From G963674685 sp963674685 (GTDB taxonomy: Bacteria; Lernaellota; Lernaellaia; JACKCT01): DNA of 64,000 nucleotides. The position numbers were made by a program, and so were the translations under genes. Position 1 is the stretch's first letter. Each line of letters starts with the position of its first letter. Below the pieces are notes generated by a model. The model saw only the letters and a program-made list of their open reading frames with translations. It was not told the origin of the DNA and did no database searches. The stretch spans positions 186,001 to 250,000 of the forward strand of contig CAXXWT010000003.1 in assembly GCA_963674685.2 (NCBI GenBank), in the 5' to 3' direction. This document shows positions 9,045 through 18,514 of this stretch, in pieces.

Positions 9045-10712
9045 ATGAAACCGTATGTTGCTCTTGCCGTCATAGTATTTGCCGTCGCTTTTACCGGCGT
9101 TTTTGCCTTCGGGGCGGAAATAGGGGAAATGGATTTTTTCGACGGGCGATTTTCCGTTCAAAGTTTTCAAAACGATTTTCTTGAAAAGTTCGCCGGATTC
9201 GACAGGGCGGGCGAGCAAATGCCCGGCTGGCCGAAAACCGTTTCCATCGATTTAAATTTTACGGATAGTTGCGGACTTGTCATCGCGGACATTGACGATG
9301 ATCCGGACCTGGAAATCATTGCGGCCACGTCCGCGGAGGAGTTGCACGTATGGGATCCCGACGGAACGCTTATCTTCACCCATGAGTTGACCGGCCTGGC
9401 GCAAACCATCGCCGCCGTGGGCGACGTCATCGGCGACGACGCGCCGGAGATCGTCGTCGGAACGCGGGACATGTCCGGCTCAAATCCGATGCCGGGTCTC
9501 TATGTGTTTTCCGGCGACGGCGCGCTATTGACGTCCGGGCAACTGGGTCACGAAGGCGCCATGAGTCAGCCTGTGACCCTGGCGGACGTCGCGGGCGACG
9601 AAAAACTGGAGATCATCGTCGGAGAAGCCGGAAGTCAGACAGGGTGGCTTTACGTGCTTAACGGCGACTTGTCCGAGGCGCCCGGCGACTGGCCCGCGCA
9701 GCTCGATCATGTTCCCGCCACCAGCGCAGCCGTGGGAGATATCGACGGCGACGGCGACGATGAAATCGCCGTGTGTTCCTTTTACAGCCTTTACGCCTTC
9801 GAGGCCGACGGTTTGTCTATGTCGCAATTTCCCGTGCAATTCGACGGTGAAACCTACAGCTACGGTTCGCCGGCGCTTGCCGACTTCAACGATGACGGAA
9901 AACTGGAAATTGTGAGCGTCACGCACGGCGATCACAGCCGCGTTCATTGCACGCAGTACGACGGATCCGAACTCGACGGCTGGCCTTATGAACTGGGCTC
10001 GTGGAGTTATTCCAATCCCGCCGTCGGGGATATCGACGGCGACGGTTCTTTGGAGGTCGTCGTCGGGCGCGCCGGCGGGACCATCGAAGACGAAAACCTC
10101 TTCGTTCTCACCGCCGGCGGGAAAGATTTCGGGAATTTTCCGTACACCATGGCCGGCGGGGCCGAAGGGAACTTCGTCGTGGCCGATTGGACCGGCGACA
10201 GTGATCTGGAAATCATTTTTACAAACAACATCGCCGACGGCGGGCAGGGGTATCTTTTCGCCGTGGATTCAAACGCGGATTTGCTGGACGGCTGGCCGCT
10301 GCGCCCGGAGGGTATGACGTATCTTAACGGCGCTACGCTGGCGGATGTCAACGATGACGGCGCGCCGGAACTGGGCGTTTTTGCCAATGGATCGGACGGG
10401 ACGGCCAAGGTTCATTTATACACGTTCGATGATTACGCATTCGGACCCGGGGGCGTGCATTGGCGCACGTATCAGGCCGACAACCGGCATACAGGCCTCT
10501 ATAATCCGGATGCGGGCGATGACGACGACGCGGATGACGATGTCGATGACGACGCAAACGATGATGTCGATGACGACTTCGACGATGATGTCAATGATGA
10601 CGCCGACGACGATTCCGACGACGACGCGGCCAATGGCGACGCGGATGACGACGTGGATCACAGCGACGACGATGACGATGATGATGACGGGGGCTCCTGC
10701 TCTTTATTCTAA
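9045..10712 (+). CDS. Secreted FG-GAP/VCBS beta-propeller protein with Asp-rich Cys-terminated tail
   Basis: This 555-residue exported protein has a plain signal peptide (ALAVIVFAVAFTGVFAFGAE) without a lipobox Cys. The mature protein is a chain of FG-GAP/VCBS repeats with DxNDDGxLEI or DIDGDGSLEVV motifs, expected to bind calcium and fold as a beta-propeller. The C-terminus is an Asp-rich tail (about residues 490-548) ending in GGSCSLF. Two other non-lipoproteins in the window end the same way. The start has GGAGG five to six bases upstream. The next gene begins 2 nt after the stop, so it heads a three-gene operon. Confidence 0.85.
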   Translation: MKPYVALAVIVFAVAFTGVFAFGAEIGEMDFFDGRFSVQSFQNDFLEKFAGFDRAGEQMPGWPKTVSIDLNFTDSCGLVIADIDDDPDLEIIAATSAEELHVWDPDGTLIFTHELTGLAQTIAAVGDVIGDDAPEIVVGTRDMSGSNPMPGLYVFSGDGALLTSGQLGHEGAMSQPVTLADVAGDEKLEIIVGEAGSQTGWLYVLNGDLSEAPGDWPAQLDHVPATSAAVGDIDGDGDDEIAVCSFYSLYAFEADGLSMSQFPVQFDGETYSYGSPALADFNDDGKLEIVSVTHGDHSRVHCTQYDGSELDGWPYELGSWSYSNPAVGDIDGDGSLEVVVGRAGGTIEDENLFVLTAGGKDFGNFPYTMAGGAEGNFVVADWTGDSDLEIIFTNNIADGGQGYLFAVDSNADLLDGWPLRPEGMTYLNGATLADVNDDGAPELGVFANGSDGTAKVHLYTFDDYAFGPGGVHWRTYQADNRHTGLYNPDAGDDDDADDDVDDDANDDVDDDFDDDVNDDADDDSDDDAANGDADDDVDHSDDDDDDDDGGSCSLF

Positions 10713-10714
10713 AC

Positions 10715-13018
10715 ATGATTCAACGCACCCTGCTAAATCTTACGACGCTGCGCGCAGCGTGGGACGATCAAGAGGAAGAGTTCTCCTGGGACTTCGCCGC
10801 CAACGGACTTTCCGCCGGCGCTGTATTGCCCTTCGGACGTTGCCTTTGGCGGATAACCGTCGACGAAGACGCAAGAGAATTTTCACTCGTTGAATTCATC
10901 GTTGAAATCGATAAATCGGCGTGTCTGCATCATCTGGAAGTGCGCTATCTGACGGCATTTAAAAATGCGCGGCGGGTATTTACACCGTACTTGAGGCCCA
11001 AGGAAAACCAGGTTATCGCCGATCAGATATTCAGAAGCCCGTTTCTGTACGCGCAAAGTGAAACCGACGCCACGGGACTCATTCCCGATCTGAGCCGCTG
11101 GCCGGAAGACATCAAAACGTATCTGGATTTCCGCCGGGATAGCGGCGACGGCCGCGTACTGCTGGCCCACGGCGTCGGACACTGGAAAACCACGGGCCAC
11201 GTCTTTTTTAAGAAAATGAAAACCCGGTCCGTTGCGCCCGCCGGGACAAAGTTGAAAGCAGCGCACTTCCTTTTTGCCGGCAAGGAAAAGGATGGCGAAT
11301 TATTCGGGCGCGTTCTTTCCTTCATGTGGAAGCGTTACGCAAGAAAGGACGATCTGAGTCCGCAGGCGCTGCCCCTCGATGAATATGACAAACGGGCCGC
11401 GCGGCGAATATTCGCACCGGATCTGTTCAGGCGATTTCGCTTTCAAGGCAAAGATGTCGCCGCCATGATCACGCAGACGCTGACTGCCGGGCGAAAGCCC
11501 GATGTCATGGGGCAAAAGGGGCTGGATGCGTATTTACGTGGGCAGAAACAGGCGGTCAGGGCGCTGCGCTTTATCCAGAAATACGTGTTTACGAATCCGG
11601 TCGGAAACGAAATCCTGACGCGCGTGCTGCACTTGGGCCTGATGAAAATTGCGCCCATGACCATGTTCCAGTGCTGGTTCAACCAGGCCCGCACCGCCCT
11701 GGGATCGGCGCTTCATGCGCGCCGCATCGGAAACATGCAAATGTTTGACGATGCGGCCCGCATCATTGAACTGGCGCTTGCGGCCCCCGTCGATGAAGGG
11801 TGCGTCCCGTCGGTCTGCGTTTTTCCCGACATGAAGGCGCGATGGATTCGGGGAACGCGGGCGTTTGAGCTGATTGATCGATTTCATCTGCCTGACGCGG
11901 CGGTCACGGGATTCCATCTTCTGGAATGGCATCGGAAGATTGGTAGCGATTCGCGGATCGTGGCCATGTGCGAAACACTCGCCCGGTTTTTCATTGCCAG
12001 GCAGGATGCCGGCGGAGCTTTTCCCGCATGGGCAAGGCCTGCCGGCGGGAATTGGATTGCGGATGACGATCTGGCGCAAAGCGCTTCGACGGCTGCGCCC
12101 GCGATGATGCTGGCCGCGCTGTGTCGCGTCTCGGCAAACGATGAGTATTTTCAAGCGGCAAGTCGGGCCGTTGAATTTATAGAAAAGCAGGTCATGCCCG
12201 CCGACCGATGGTTCGACTATGAACTGTTTTATTCCTGCGCCGGAAGGCCCACGGGCAACGACGGCCCCGATCCTTTCACCGGTTGTTATCCCATGAATAC
12301 GTTGAGCATGTATTGGGCGGCGCGGGCTTGCCTGGATTTGTATTTTGCGAAAAGGCAAAAGCGCCGCCTCGATCTGGCGCGGCGCATTGTCAGCCGCCTG
12401 AGCAGCTTTCAGCAGGTGTGCGATCACCCGCGCGTTTCCATGGATACGTACGGCGGTTTCGCGGTGATGAACGCCGACGCCGAGTTCAACGATGCGCGGC
12501 AGGGTTTATTCGTCCCGCTGTACACGGACATGTACGAGGCCACCGGCGAAGCCGAATATTTCCAGCGCGCCGTGGCGGCGCTGCGGGCCTGTTATGCGAC
12601 AATGATCACGGAGGAAAATCGTGAGGCGGCGCCGGGAAACATGATCCGGTTTCGCGCTTCGGACCGGGGCGCGGTTCTTGAAAACTACGGCCATACGGGA
12701 CGCGACGAACCGAGTTCCGGCTACCTTTCGCCGGATTGGGGATGCGGGACCTCGCTCTACGCTTCCGGGTTGACGCTGGCGAAATACGGTCAGGTGTACA
12801 TCGATGTCGAAAGAAAGTACGCCTTCGGGATCGACCGGTGCGCGGCTCGTTTCGTTGAAGTGAAAAACAAAACCGCGTTCATCGAAGTCGATGACCCTCT
12901 ATCCAGAAGTCTGGAGATCGTCGTGCGCGGCGAAGGCGGTTTAAAAATTATGGTTAACGGCATATCCGCGAAGTTTTCCCGAAAGCGCAATCGCTATGTT
13001 TCTCGATCCAATCATTAA
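10715..13018 (+). CDS. Six-hairpin (alpha/alpha toroid) glycosidase-like protein
   Basis: This 767-residue protein has no signal peptide and is probably cytoplasmic. The N-terminal 300 residues are not recognised. From about residue 340 to 640, repeated helix pairs with aromatic/Gly motifs are characteristic of six-hairpin glycosidases, for example FLIARQDAGGAFPAW-type text (here FFIARQDAGGAFPAW), MMLAALCRVSANDEYFQAA and MYWAARACLDLYF. No single GH family could be assigned and catalytic carboxylates were not identified. It sits 2 nt behind the FG-GAP gene and 12 nt ahead of a PfkB-type sugar kinase, which supports a role in carbohydrate use. Function is an inference from fold and neighbours. 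Confidence 0.65.
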   Translation: MIQRTLLNLTTLRAAWDDQEEEFSWDFAANGLSAGAVLPFGRCLWRITVDEDAREFSLVEFIVEIDKSACLHHLEVRYLTAFKNARRVFTPYLRPKENQVIADQIFRSPFLYAQSETDATGLIPDLSRWPEDIKTYLDFRRDSGDGRVLLAHGVGHWKTTGHVFFKKMKTRSVAPAGTKLKAAHFLFAGKEKDGELFGRVLSFMWKRYARKDDLSPQALPLDEYDKRAARRIFAPDLFRRFRFQGKDVAAMITQTLTAGRKPDVMGQKGLDAYLRGQKQAVRALRFIQKYVFTNPVGNEILTRVLHLGLMKIAPMTMFQCWFNQARTALGSALHARRIGNMQMFDDAARIIELALAAPVDEGCVPSVCVFPDMKARWIRGTRAFELIDRFHLPDAAVTGFHLLEWHRKIGSDSRIVAMCETLARFFIARQDAGGAFPAWARPAGGNWIADDDLAQSASTAAPAMMLAALCRVSANDEYFQAASRAVEFIEKQVMPADRWFDYELFYSCAGRPTGNDGPDPFTGCYPMNTLSMYWAARACLDLYFAKRQKRRLDLARRIVSRLSSFQQVCDHPRVSMDTYGGFAVMNADAEFNDARQGLFVPLYTDMYEATGEAEYFQRAVAALRACYATMITEENREAAPGNMIRFRASDRGAVLENYGHTGRDEPSSGYLSPDWGCGTSLYASGLTLAKYGQVYIDVERKYAFGIDRCAARFVEVKNKTAFIEVDDPLSRSLEIVVRGEGGLKIMVNGISAKFSRKRNRYVSRSNH

Positions 13019-13030
13019 ACGGAGTGAAAC

Positions 13031-13921
13031 GTGAAAAGACCTGTCATATTCGGCGAAGTCGTCTTTGATATTTATCCCGACGGCGAGGCCGTTTTGGGAG
13101 GCGCTCCGTTTAACGTTGCGTGGCATTTGCGTGGATTCGGTATCGATCCGCTGATGCTCGGTTGCGTCGGCGACGATGAGAACGGAAGGAAAGTCATCGA
13201 GCGGATGGAAGCCTGGGGAATGGACACGCGGGGCATGCAAATCGACCCGGAGCATCCCACGGGAACGGTTCATGTGATTGAGCAAAACGGCGAACCGGAA
13301 TTCAATATTTTGGGCCGGCAGGCCTATGACTTCATCGATCCTTCGCCCCCGATAATCGAGTTGCTGAAGGAACAGGATGCCGGTCTTGTCTACCATGGTT
13401 CGCTGGCGCTGCGCGGCGCGGTGAATCGGGAGTCGCTGGCGACATTCTCCGAGACGGCCGGTTCGCCGATTTTCTGCGACGTAAATCTGCGCGATCCTTG
13501 GTGGAAAGCCGGAGCCATCGAGCGGATGCTCAAAAACGCGACGTGGGCGAAGCTCAATGACGATGAGTTGAATATACTGTGCGGGGCCGACGAACCGGAA
13601 GAAGCCCGTGAACTTGTTGAAGCGTACGGTCTTGAAACAATCATCGTGACGAAGGGCGGGCAGGGCGCTTTTATCGTGGGCGAAGGTCTTGAGCAAATCG
13701 AAGTCACGGCGCCGACTGATGTCGCAGTGATCGATCCGGTGGGCGCGGGCGACGCATTCAGCGCCGTTTGCATCCTCGGCATCATGCGTAAGTGGCCGTG
13801 GGAGTTCATCGCCGAAAGAGCCGTCGATTTCGCCGCGCAAATTTGCGCGGTCAAAGGCGCGACGACGCAAAACACGGGAATTTACCAAAAGGCGCTGGAT
13901 CGCTGGGGAAAGCCGGATTAG
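13031..13921 (+). CDS. PfkB-family carbohydrate kinase (fructokinase-like)
   Basis: This 296-residue ribokinase-like kinase phosphorylates a sugar with ATP. The N-terminal GEVVFDIYPDGEAVLGGAPFNVAWHL matches the first PfkB signature as found in fructokinases. The C-terminal signature DPVGAGDAFSA contains the catalytic Asp and anion hole. GTG CAT TAC-like start ambiguity does not arise: the ATG is preceded by GGAGTG at 13020-13025. It is the last gene of the operon with the FG-GAP and glycosidase-like genes. The exact sugar cannot be read from sequence, but fructose or a related ketose is the best guess. Confidence 0.88.
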   Translation: MKRPVIFGEVVFDIYPDGEAVLGGAPFNVAWHLRGFGIDPLMLGCVGDDENGRKVIERMEAWGMDTRGMQIDPEHPTGTVHVIEQNGEPEFNILGRQAYDFIDPSPPIIELLKEQDAGLVYHGSLALRGAVNRESLATFSETAGSPIFCDVNLRDPWWKAGAIERMLKNATWAKLNDDELNILCGADEPEEARELVEAYGLETIIVTKGGQGAFIVGEGLEQIEVTAPTDVAVIDPVGAGDAFSAVCILGIMRKWPWEFIAERAVDFAAQICAVKGATTQNTGIYQKALDRWGKPD

Positions 13922-14088
13922 GGCCTTCATATGGTGTACACGTCAACGTTATACACACCTATCTTTTAAGGGATTCCTCGACTTCGCTCGGAATGACAGG
14001 GATGGCGCCATGTCAAATAGTTCCCTCATTTCGATGTCGAATTGATGGGAATTCGCTTTGAAAAGTGGATTTTTAGGCTTCATGCTAC
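13922..14088. other. Convergent spacer with a TTCGCTCGGAATGAC-type repeat fragment
   Basis: This 167-bp spacer lies between the convergent kinase and PNPOx-like genes. Near 13970-14000 it holds the phrase ATTCCTCGACTTCGCTCGG followed by AATGACAG. This resembles short intergenic repeats found in many bacterial genomes. An imperfect dyad GGTGTA...TACACACC lies at about 13932-13960. No gene or standard terminator is visible. Confidence 0.4.
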
Positions 14089-14943
14089 TTATGAAAAATC
14101 CGTGATGGGTTCAAGAGGAACCGGCGGAAAAATCTGACCGTGATTCGGCGGCATGGAGTTATACACCCAGTCAATACTCACGTCGCCGAGTCCAAAATGG
14201 CGGCCTCCGATTTTCCGATACGCGCCGCGCACAAGGACATCTTCCATGGAAGTCGTCAGGCAGAAAACCGCCACTGGCGCTCCCTGCGGGATTTTCGCCA
14301 GTTCATTCGCGTAGGCGAGTGGCGAGAAAACGAGGCGGCGACTGCTTGCGGCCTGGCATTGGATGATCGGAACAATGACCGGAAATCCGTCCGCGTCGAT
14401 CCAGGCGATGAACTTCAGCGAGCCGAGCCTGTTGAAAAGCCCCTGCGCCCAGGGCGTGAGGATCCTTTCACTGGCGCGTTCTATTGCCAGGAAACGCGCC
14501 GCCGCGGAAATGACGGAAGAAGCGGCGATTTCCGCCAGCGGCAAATTTTCGCGTCCGTATGTTTCCGTCAAATCCATGTAATGCACGGTATGGATTCCGA
14601 AGTAGCTGTTATATCGGAACATGGGCTTGTCGTTGAACATCCGGTAATCGTCGCCTTCTTTGGCGAAGTGTTTGTAGCGGGCTTTGCCGCGCCACAGTTT
14701 TCTGTCCATGGTCAGGATCAAAAAGCCGGTGTTCGGATGATCCAGCACGTGGCGTTTGCTGTGGCCTTGCGTAAATTGACCCCAGATGATCTCCGTGGGA
14801 GTTTTGGCCTGCATGGCGGTGATGAGCGTCAGGTGAGGCAGACCGTCCGGATTGATCGTGGCGATCAGCCCGATTTTTTCCGTCGGCTCGAAAAAACGCA
14901 TGTCTCTATTGTCGAATGCCTTTAAAACTTTCATCAGATCCAT
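14089..14943 (-). CDS. Pyridoxamine 5'-phosphate oxidase-like (FMN-binding split barrel) protein
   Basis: This 284-residue protein has an N-terminal split-barrel core of the PNPOx-like type: EKIGLIATINPDGLPHLTLI, then IIWGQFTQGHSKRHVLDHP and GFLILTMDRKLWRGKARY. This is the usual FMN-binding or flavin-reductase fold. A second, unfamiliar half follows (about 150-284). It lies 6 nt behind the glycyl radical activase gene and is the last member of the GRE operon. It could be a flavoprotein serving the pathway, but cofactor and reaction are not shown by the sequence. GGAG precedes the ATG at a short distance, and a second ATG three codons later is equally plausible. Confidence 0.72.
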   Translation of the reverse strand: MDLMKVLKAFDNRDMRFFEPTEKIGLIATINPDGLPHLTLITAMQAKTPTEIIWGQFTQGHSKRHVLDHPNTGFLILTMDRKLWRGKARYKHFAKEGDDYRMFNDKPMFRYNSYFGIHTVHYMDLTETYGRENLPLAEIAASSVISAAARFLAIERASERILTPWAQGLFNRLGSLKFIAWIDADGFPVIVPIIQCQAASSRRLVFSPLAYANELAKIPQGAPVAVFCLTTSMEDVLVRGAYRKIGGRHFGLGDVSIDWVYNSMPPNHGQIFPPVPLEPITDFS

Positions 14944-14949
14944 GACTCC

Positions 14950-15984
14950 TTAACAGCTTGCGCAATTTTTCACGACTTTAGGTTTGGGACTCTTGGGATG
15001 ATCACCGGAATTGTTTTCCATTTGCGTGGAGCCGGTCCAGACGACGATATCCGGATTCACGCCGGAATCCTTCGCCGTCTCATAGAGCTTTTCCATATCC
15101 CGCGAGCGCAACAAATCGGCGTCGGCCCATTTCCAGTCCACGCCGAGGCGCAGATATTTGTCGCGGCACAAATTGTTGAACGCGCATAGCTCCCAGCGTG
15201 TGACGAATCCCCGCATGTTTTCCGCCAGAAACCTTCCGATGCCCCGAATGTTCTCTTCATCATCCGTTGCGCCGGGTATGATCGGCGTGCGTATCCACAA
15301 TTCTGAAGGCTGCCGCTTATTTTTTATCGATTCGCCGACTCGCCGGAGGTTGGCCAGGATTTTGTCGTTAGGCGATCCGGCGAGGAGCTTGTGTTTTTTC
15401 GTGTCGATGAGTTTGAGGTCGAATAAAACGAGGTCGGCATAGGGAAGGAGTTTGTCGAGCTGTTCCGGCGCGCAAAGACCGCAGGTGTCCAGGGCCGTGG
15501 ATATCCCGAGATCCTTGAGGCGCTTTAAGAATTTCACGGCGAACGCGCCCTGCATGGACGGTTCGCCGCCGCCCAGCGTGACGCCGCCGCTGGATTTTTC
15601 GAAAAAGGCTTTGTCCTTGGCGACCTCTTCGACAAGGTCGTCAAGCGTCCATTTATGTCCCATCAATTCCAGCGCCGTGGAGGGGCATTCCGTTGCGCAT
15701 GTTCCGCAGCCTTCGCAAAGGTCGCGGTCGATTACGATGCCCGTTTCACATTCGGTCAGTGCGCCTGTGGAGCAGACCGCGAGGCAGCTTTTGCAACCGA
15801 TGCATTTCGAGCCGATCCATTGAACCTGCGGCTTGGTGGAGATGCTTTCGGGATTGTGGCACCACGCGCAACGCAGGGGGCAGCCTTTGAAAAATACCGT
15901 CGTGCGCAGCCCCGGGCCGTCTTCCGTGGACATGCGCTGGATTTCCAGAACCAGGGCTTCAAGGGGGCCGGCGTTTTGGGGCAT
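14950..15984 (-). CDS. Glycyl radical enzyme activating enzyme (radical SAM)
   Basis: This 344-residue activase installs the glycyl radical on its partner enzyme using S-adenosylmethionine. The N-terminal GPGLRTTVFFKGCPLRCAWC contains the CX3CX2C radical-SAM cluster motif. It is followed by a two-cluster ferredoxin insert (CIGCKSCLAVC and CEGCGTCATECP), as in activases of eliminase- and decarboxylase-type GREs but not PflA. GGGEPSMQ is the SAM-binding GGE motif. The gene starts 10 nt after the GRE stop, so the enzyme and its activator are made together. A C-terminal extension ends in VVKNCASC, which may carry an extra metal site. Confidence 0.93.
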   Translation of the reverse strand: MPQNAGPLEALVLEIQRMSTEDGPGLRTTVFFKGCPLRCAWCHNPESISTKPQVQWIGSKCIGCKSCLAVCSTGALTECETGIVIDRDLCEGCGTCATECPSTALELMGHKWTLDDLVEEVAKDKAFFEKSSGGVTLGGGEPSMQGAFAVKFLKRLKDLGISTALDTCGLCAPEQLDKLLPYADLVLFDLKLIDTKKHKLLAGSPNDKILANLRRVGESIKNKRQPSELWIRTPIIPGATDDEENIRGIGRFLAENMRGFVTRWELCAFNNLCRDKYLRLGVDWKWADADLLRSRDMEKLYETAKDSGVNPDIVVWTGSTQMENNSGDHPKSPKPKVVKNCASC

Positions 15985-15994
15985 GAAAAAAATC

Positions 15995-18514
15995 CTATAG
16001 ACGGCTGTGGCTCAGGCGCGCGATGACTTCGTTTTGCAATTCCTTGCCGATGCTCACGAAGTAGGCGTTGTAGCCGGTGACGCGGACCAGCAGGTGCCGG
16101 TAATCCATCGGGTGTTTCTGCGCTTCACGAAGCATTTCCGGATCGAGCATGTTGATTTGCAGGGCGGTTCCGCCGTTCTCGATGTAGCCGAGTAAAAAGG
16201 CCTTGAACTTGTCTTTGTGTTCGGGATCCCGAAGCATGGAGGGGTTGAATGTCATGGTATGGCTCGCACCGTTCGGAAGATTGCAAAAATAATCCTCCCA
16301 ATCCGCGTCGGCTTCTTCGTCGCGCCCGCCCATGACCTTGCCCACGGAATTCGTGTTGGACGTGGGGCCTTTGATGTCCGCGCCGTTGGAGGGGCAGATG
16401 GCGTTGGACAAAAATTGACCCTTGGGGCGGCCGTCCGGGCTGGCGGGTAAAACGTATCCGTCGCCGACCCAGTAATTCCAGCTCAACATGCCGGGACGGA
16501 ATTGGCGGTTCGTGGAAATGGTTTTGTACTTCCAGCATTCCTCGGTCCAAAGATCCATGACTTTGAGCGCCAGCGCGTCGGCTTCGTCGTCGTCCCGGCC
16601 GTACTTCGGCGCCTTGTTTTTCGCACGGGCCTGCAACACCTCGTGGCCCTTCCAGTTGTCTTTCAAGGCCTGGATCAGTTCGCGCATGGCGCAGGTTTTC
16701 GTGTCGAAGACCAGATATTTGACGGCCAGCAGGGAATCGACGGTTGTGGCGAACGTGACGCCTTCGATGGTGGTGAAGCTGATTTGCGCGCCGCCCTGCG
16801 TGACGTCGAGTCCCTTTTCGGCGCATCCTTTAACGAGGCAGGAAAGATAGGGCGTCTGAAAAAACTCGGCGCGTATGGCCTCGGAGTGTTCATAAGTTTC
16901 CACGCACTTTCGAATGATGCGCCTCATCTGAATTTCGAAGGCGCGCCAAAATTCATCGAAGGATTTGAAATCTTCCGGATTCCCCGTGTCCGGTCCGTCC
17001 TGCGTGATTTCATGCTGCTTGCCGGTAATCTGGTCCACGTAGTGGACGAGGTCTTTTCCGCGTCCCAAAACCAGTTCGAGGGCCTTGAGGAGGTTGAGAT
17101 TGTTGTCCACCGTCCCGGAGCGATCGTTGCCGACCATGGTGTTTTCCAGGCATCCCACCGGCGCGTATTCGTGGACGTTCGCCTCGTTGATCAATTCGCC
17201 GATTCCGGCGCGTTTGGCCTCGCGCATCATTCCGGCCATGGACCGCTCGTCGAAGTTGAGCAGAAAAGGCGCGCCCTGGCTCGATGAAATCATGTCCGTG
17301 ACTTTGTCCAGAAGCTGCTGCGGGGAATTCCTGTGCAGGCGCATGTTCGGCTTCGGTTCGAGAATCGGCGTCATTTCGTCGATGACTTCCAGCATCGCCC
17401 ATGTCAGGTCGTTGGTCATGTCACGGCCGTCGGCGCCCATGCCGGAAAGAGTAATCAACTGCCCGAATCCCGCCGTGATGCCCTGGTTGCCGGCTCTGAT
17501 GAGCGCGTCGTAAGCCGTGTTGCAATGCACCCAGAAGCATTTGAGGATTTCCTTGCCGAAGTCCCGGTCCATGCCGTTGGCAATGGAACTTTCCCAGTAG
17601 GGCAGAAGGTATTGGTCGATGCGGCCGAAGGAAATGCCGGGACCCGGATAATTCTCGTCGCTCATGATGAGCATGTGATTGATCCACAAGGCCTGAACCG
17701 CTTCCCAGAAGGTTTCCGGCGGTTCCCAGGGGATGCGCTTCAGGTTCTTCGCCATCTGCGCCAGTTCCGACTTGCGGTTTTGATTCTTTTCTCCTTTGGC
17801 AAGGCCGGCGCAAAGCTCAGAGTATTTATGCGCCAGATCTTTGGGCATGGCGGCGGCGGTCATCATGGCCTTGAGTTGCGCGCCGCGGGGTCCGCGCTGG
17901 TCGCTTTTACCGAGTTTGTTGAAATGGTCCGTGAGTTCGGCGTGAATGCCCTTCCAGCCGATCTTCAGGGCCTTTTCATGGCCGGGAATCAGGTGGCCGC
18001 TGGTGGCGCCGGTGTTGCCGTAGCCGTGATCGTGGAAGCTTTTCATCTTCGCGCGGGCGCCCGTTTTGCCGTAGACGAGTTTCTCCCATCGCTTCGCTTC
18101 CTCTTTGTTAAGGCATAGGGAGGTTTGCACGTTGAATCGCCCGCCGGCCAGAAGATCTCCGGGGAGAATCTCTTGAGGCAGATATTTGACCATGACTTCA
18201 CGCACGAACCACGCGCGGCGTTCCGGCAAACTCCACGACCAGAAGTCGTCATGCAGCGCCACCGGCCTGGCCGCCTGTCGAAAGGAGGAAACGAAGGTCT
18301 GCATGAGCGGGTAATTTTCCGGCACGATGTAAAATGTCAGTTCGTTAAACTGCGTATCCCAGTCGGTTCCGGTCGTCCAGGCGGTGAACTCGTTGTTCCA
18401 GTTTCTTGTGTCGCCTTCGAAGTAGTAATCGCGCAGGTATTTTATCCTGGGAGAAAGTCCCTTCGGTTCTTTGATCATGTGCCGCGCGTCGCGGGCGTCG
18501 GTTTGCGTCGTCAT
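15995..18514 (-). CDS. Glycyl radical enzyme, PFL-like superfamily (substrate unknown)
   Basis: This 839-residue enzyme uses a protein glycyl radical. The radical site is Gly814 in VRVTGYNAYF near the C-terminus. The thiyl-radical cysteine is Cys455 in PVGCLENTM, with Glu457 two residues later. The Cys-x-Glu pattern occurs in dehydratases, lyases and decarboxylases, whereas pyruvate formate-lyase has adjacent cysteines. So this is not PFL. Other family text includes HDHGYGNTGATSGHLIPGHEKALKIGW and ALQINMLDPEMLREAQ. No small subunit and no microcompartment shell gene are present. The gene overlaps the upstream regulator in ATGA, and the divergent AOR gene suggests that an aldehyde is produced. 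The substrate is unresolved. Confidence 0.93.
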   Translation of the reverse strand: MTTQTDARDARHMIKEPKGLSPRIKYLRDYYFEGDTRNWNNEFTAWTTGTDWDTQFNELTFYIVPENYPLMQTFVSSFRQAARPVALHDDFWSWSLPERRAWFVREVMVKYLPQEILPGDLLAGGRFNVQTSLCLNKEEAKRWEKLVYGKTGARAKMKSFHDHGYGNTGATSGHLIPGHEKALKIGWKGIHAELTDHFNKLGKSDQRGPRGAQLKAMMTAAAMPKDLAHKYSELCAGLAKGEKNQNRKSELAQMAKNLKRIPWEPPETFWEAVQALWINHMLIMSDENYPGPGISFGRIDQYLLPYWESSIANGMDRDFGKEILKCFWVHCNTAYDALIRAGNQGITAGFGQLITLSGMGADGRDMTNDLTWAMLEVIDEMTPILEPKPNMRLHRNSPQQLLDKVTDMISSSQGAPFLLNFDERSMAGMMREAKRAGIGELINEANVHEYAPVGCLENTMVGNDRSGTVDNNLNLLKALELVLGRGKDLVHYVDQITGKQHEITQDGPDTGNPEDFKSFDEFWRAFEIQMRRIIRKCVETYEHSEAIRAEFFQTPYLSCLVKGCAEKGLDVTQGGAQISFTTIEGVTFATTVDSLLAVKYLVFDTKTCAMRELIQALKDNWKGHEVLQARAKNKAPKYGRDDDEADALALKVMDLWTEECWKYKTISTNRQFRPGMLSWNYWVGDGYVLPASPDGRPKGQFLSNAICPSNGADIKGPTSNTNSVGKVMGGRDEEADADWEDYFCNLPNGASHTMTFNPSMLRDPEHKDKFKAFLLGYIENGGTALQINMLDPEMLREAQKHPMDYRHLLVRVTGYNAYFVSIGKELQNEVIARLSHSRL

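Noticed and set aside
10416..10661. Ile/Val-rich minus-strand frame that looks like a transmembrane protein
   Set aside because: It is the complement of Asp codons: GAT and GAC read backwards as ATC and GTC. Such pseudo-membrane frames occur opposite every Asp-rich linker in the window (also 8309-8653, 47503-48693).
12941..13930. 329-codon minus-strand frame opposite the PfkB kinase
   Set aside because: The plus strand has both PfkB signatures, and the antisense product has no domain.
15995..18514. Assignment as pyruvate formate-lyase
   Set aside because: The active site has Cys455-Leu-Glu instead of the adjacent Cys pair of PFL, and the activase carries two extra ferredoxin clusters unlike PflA.
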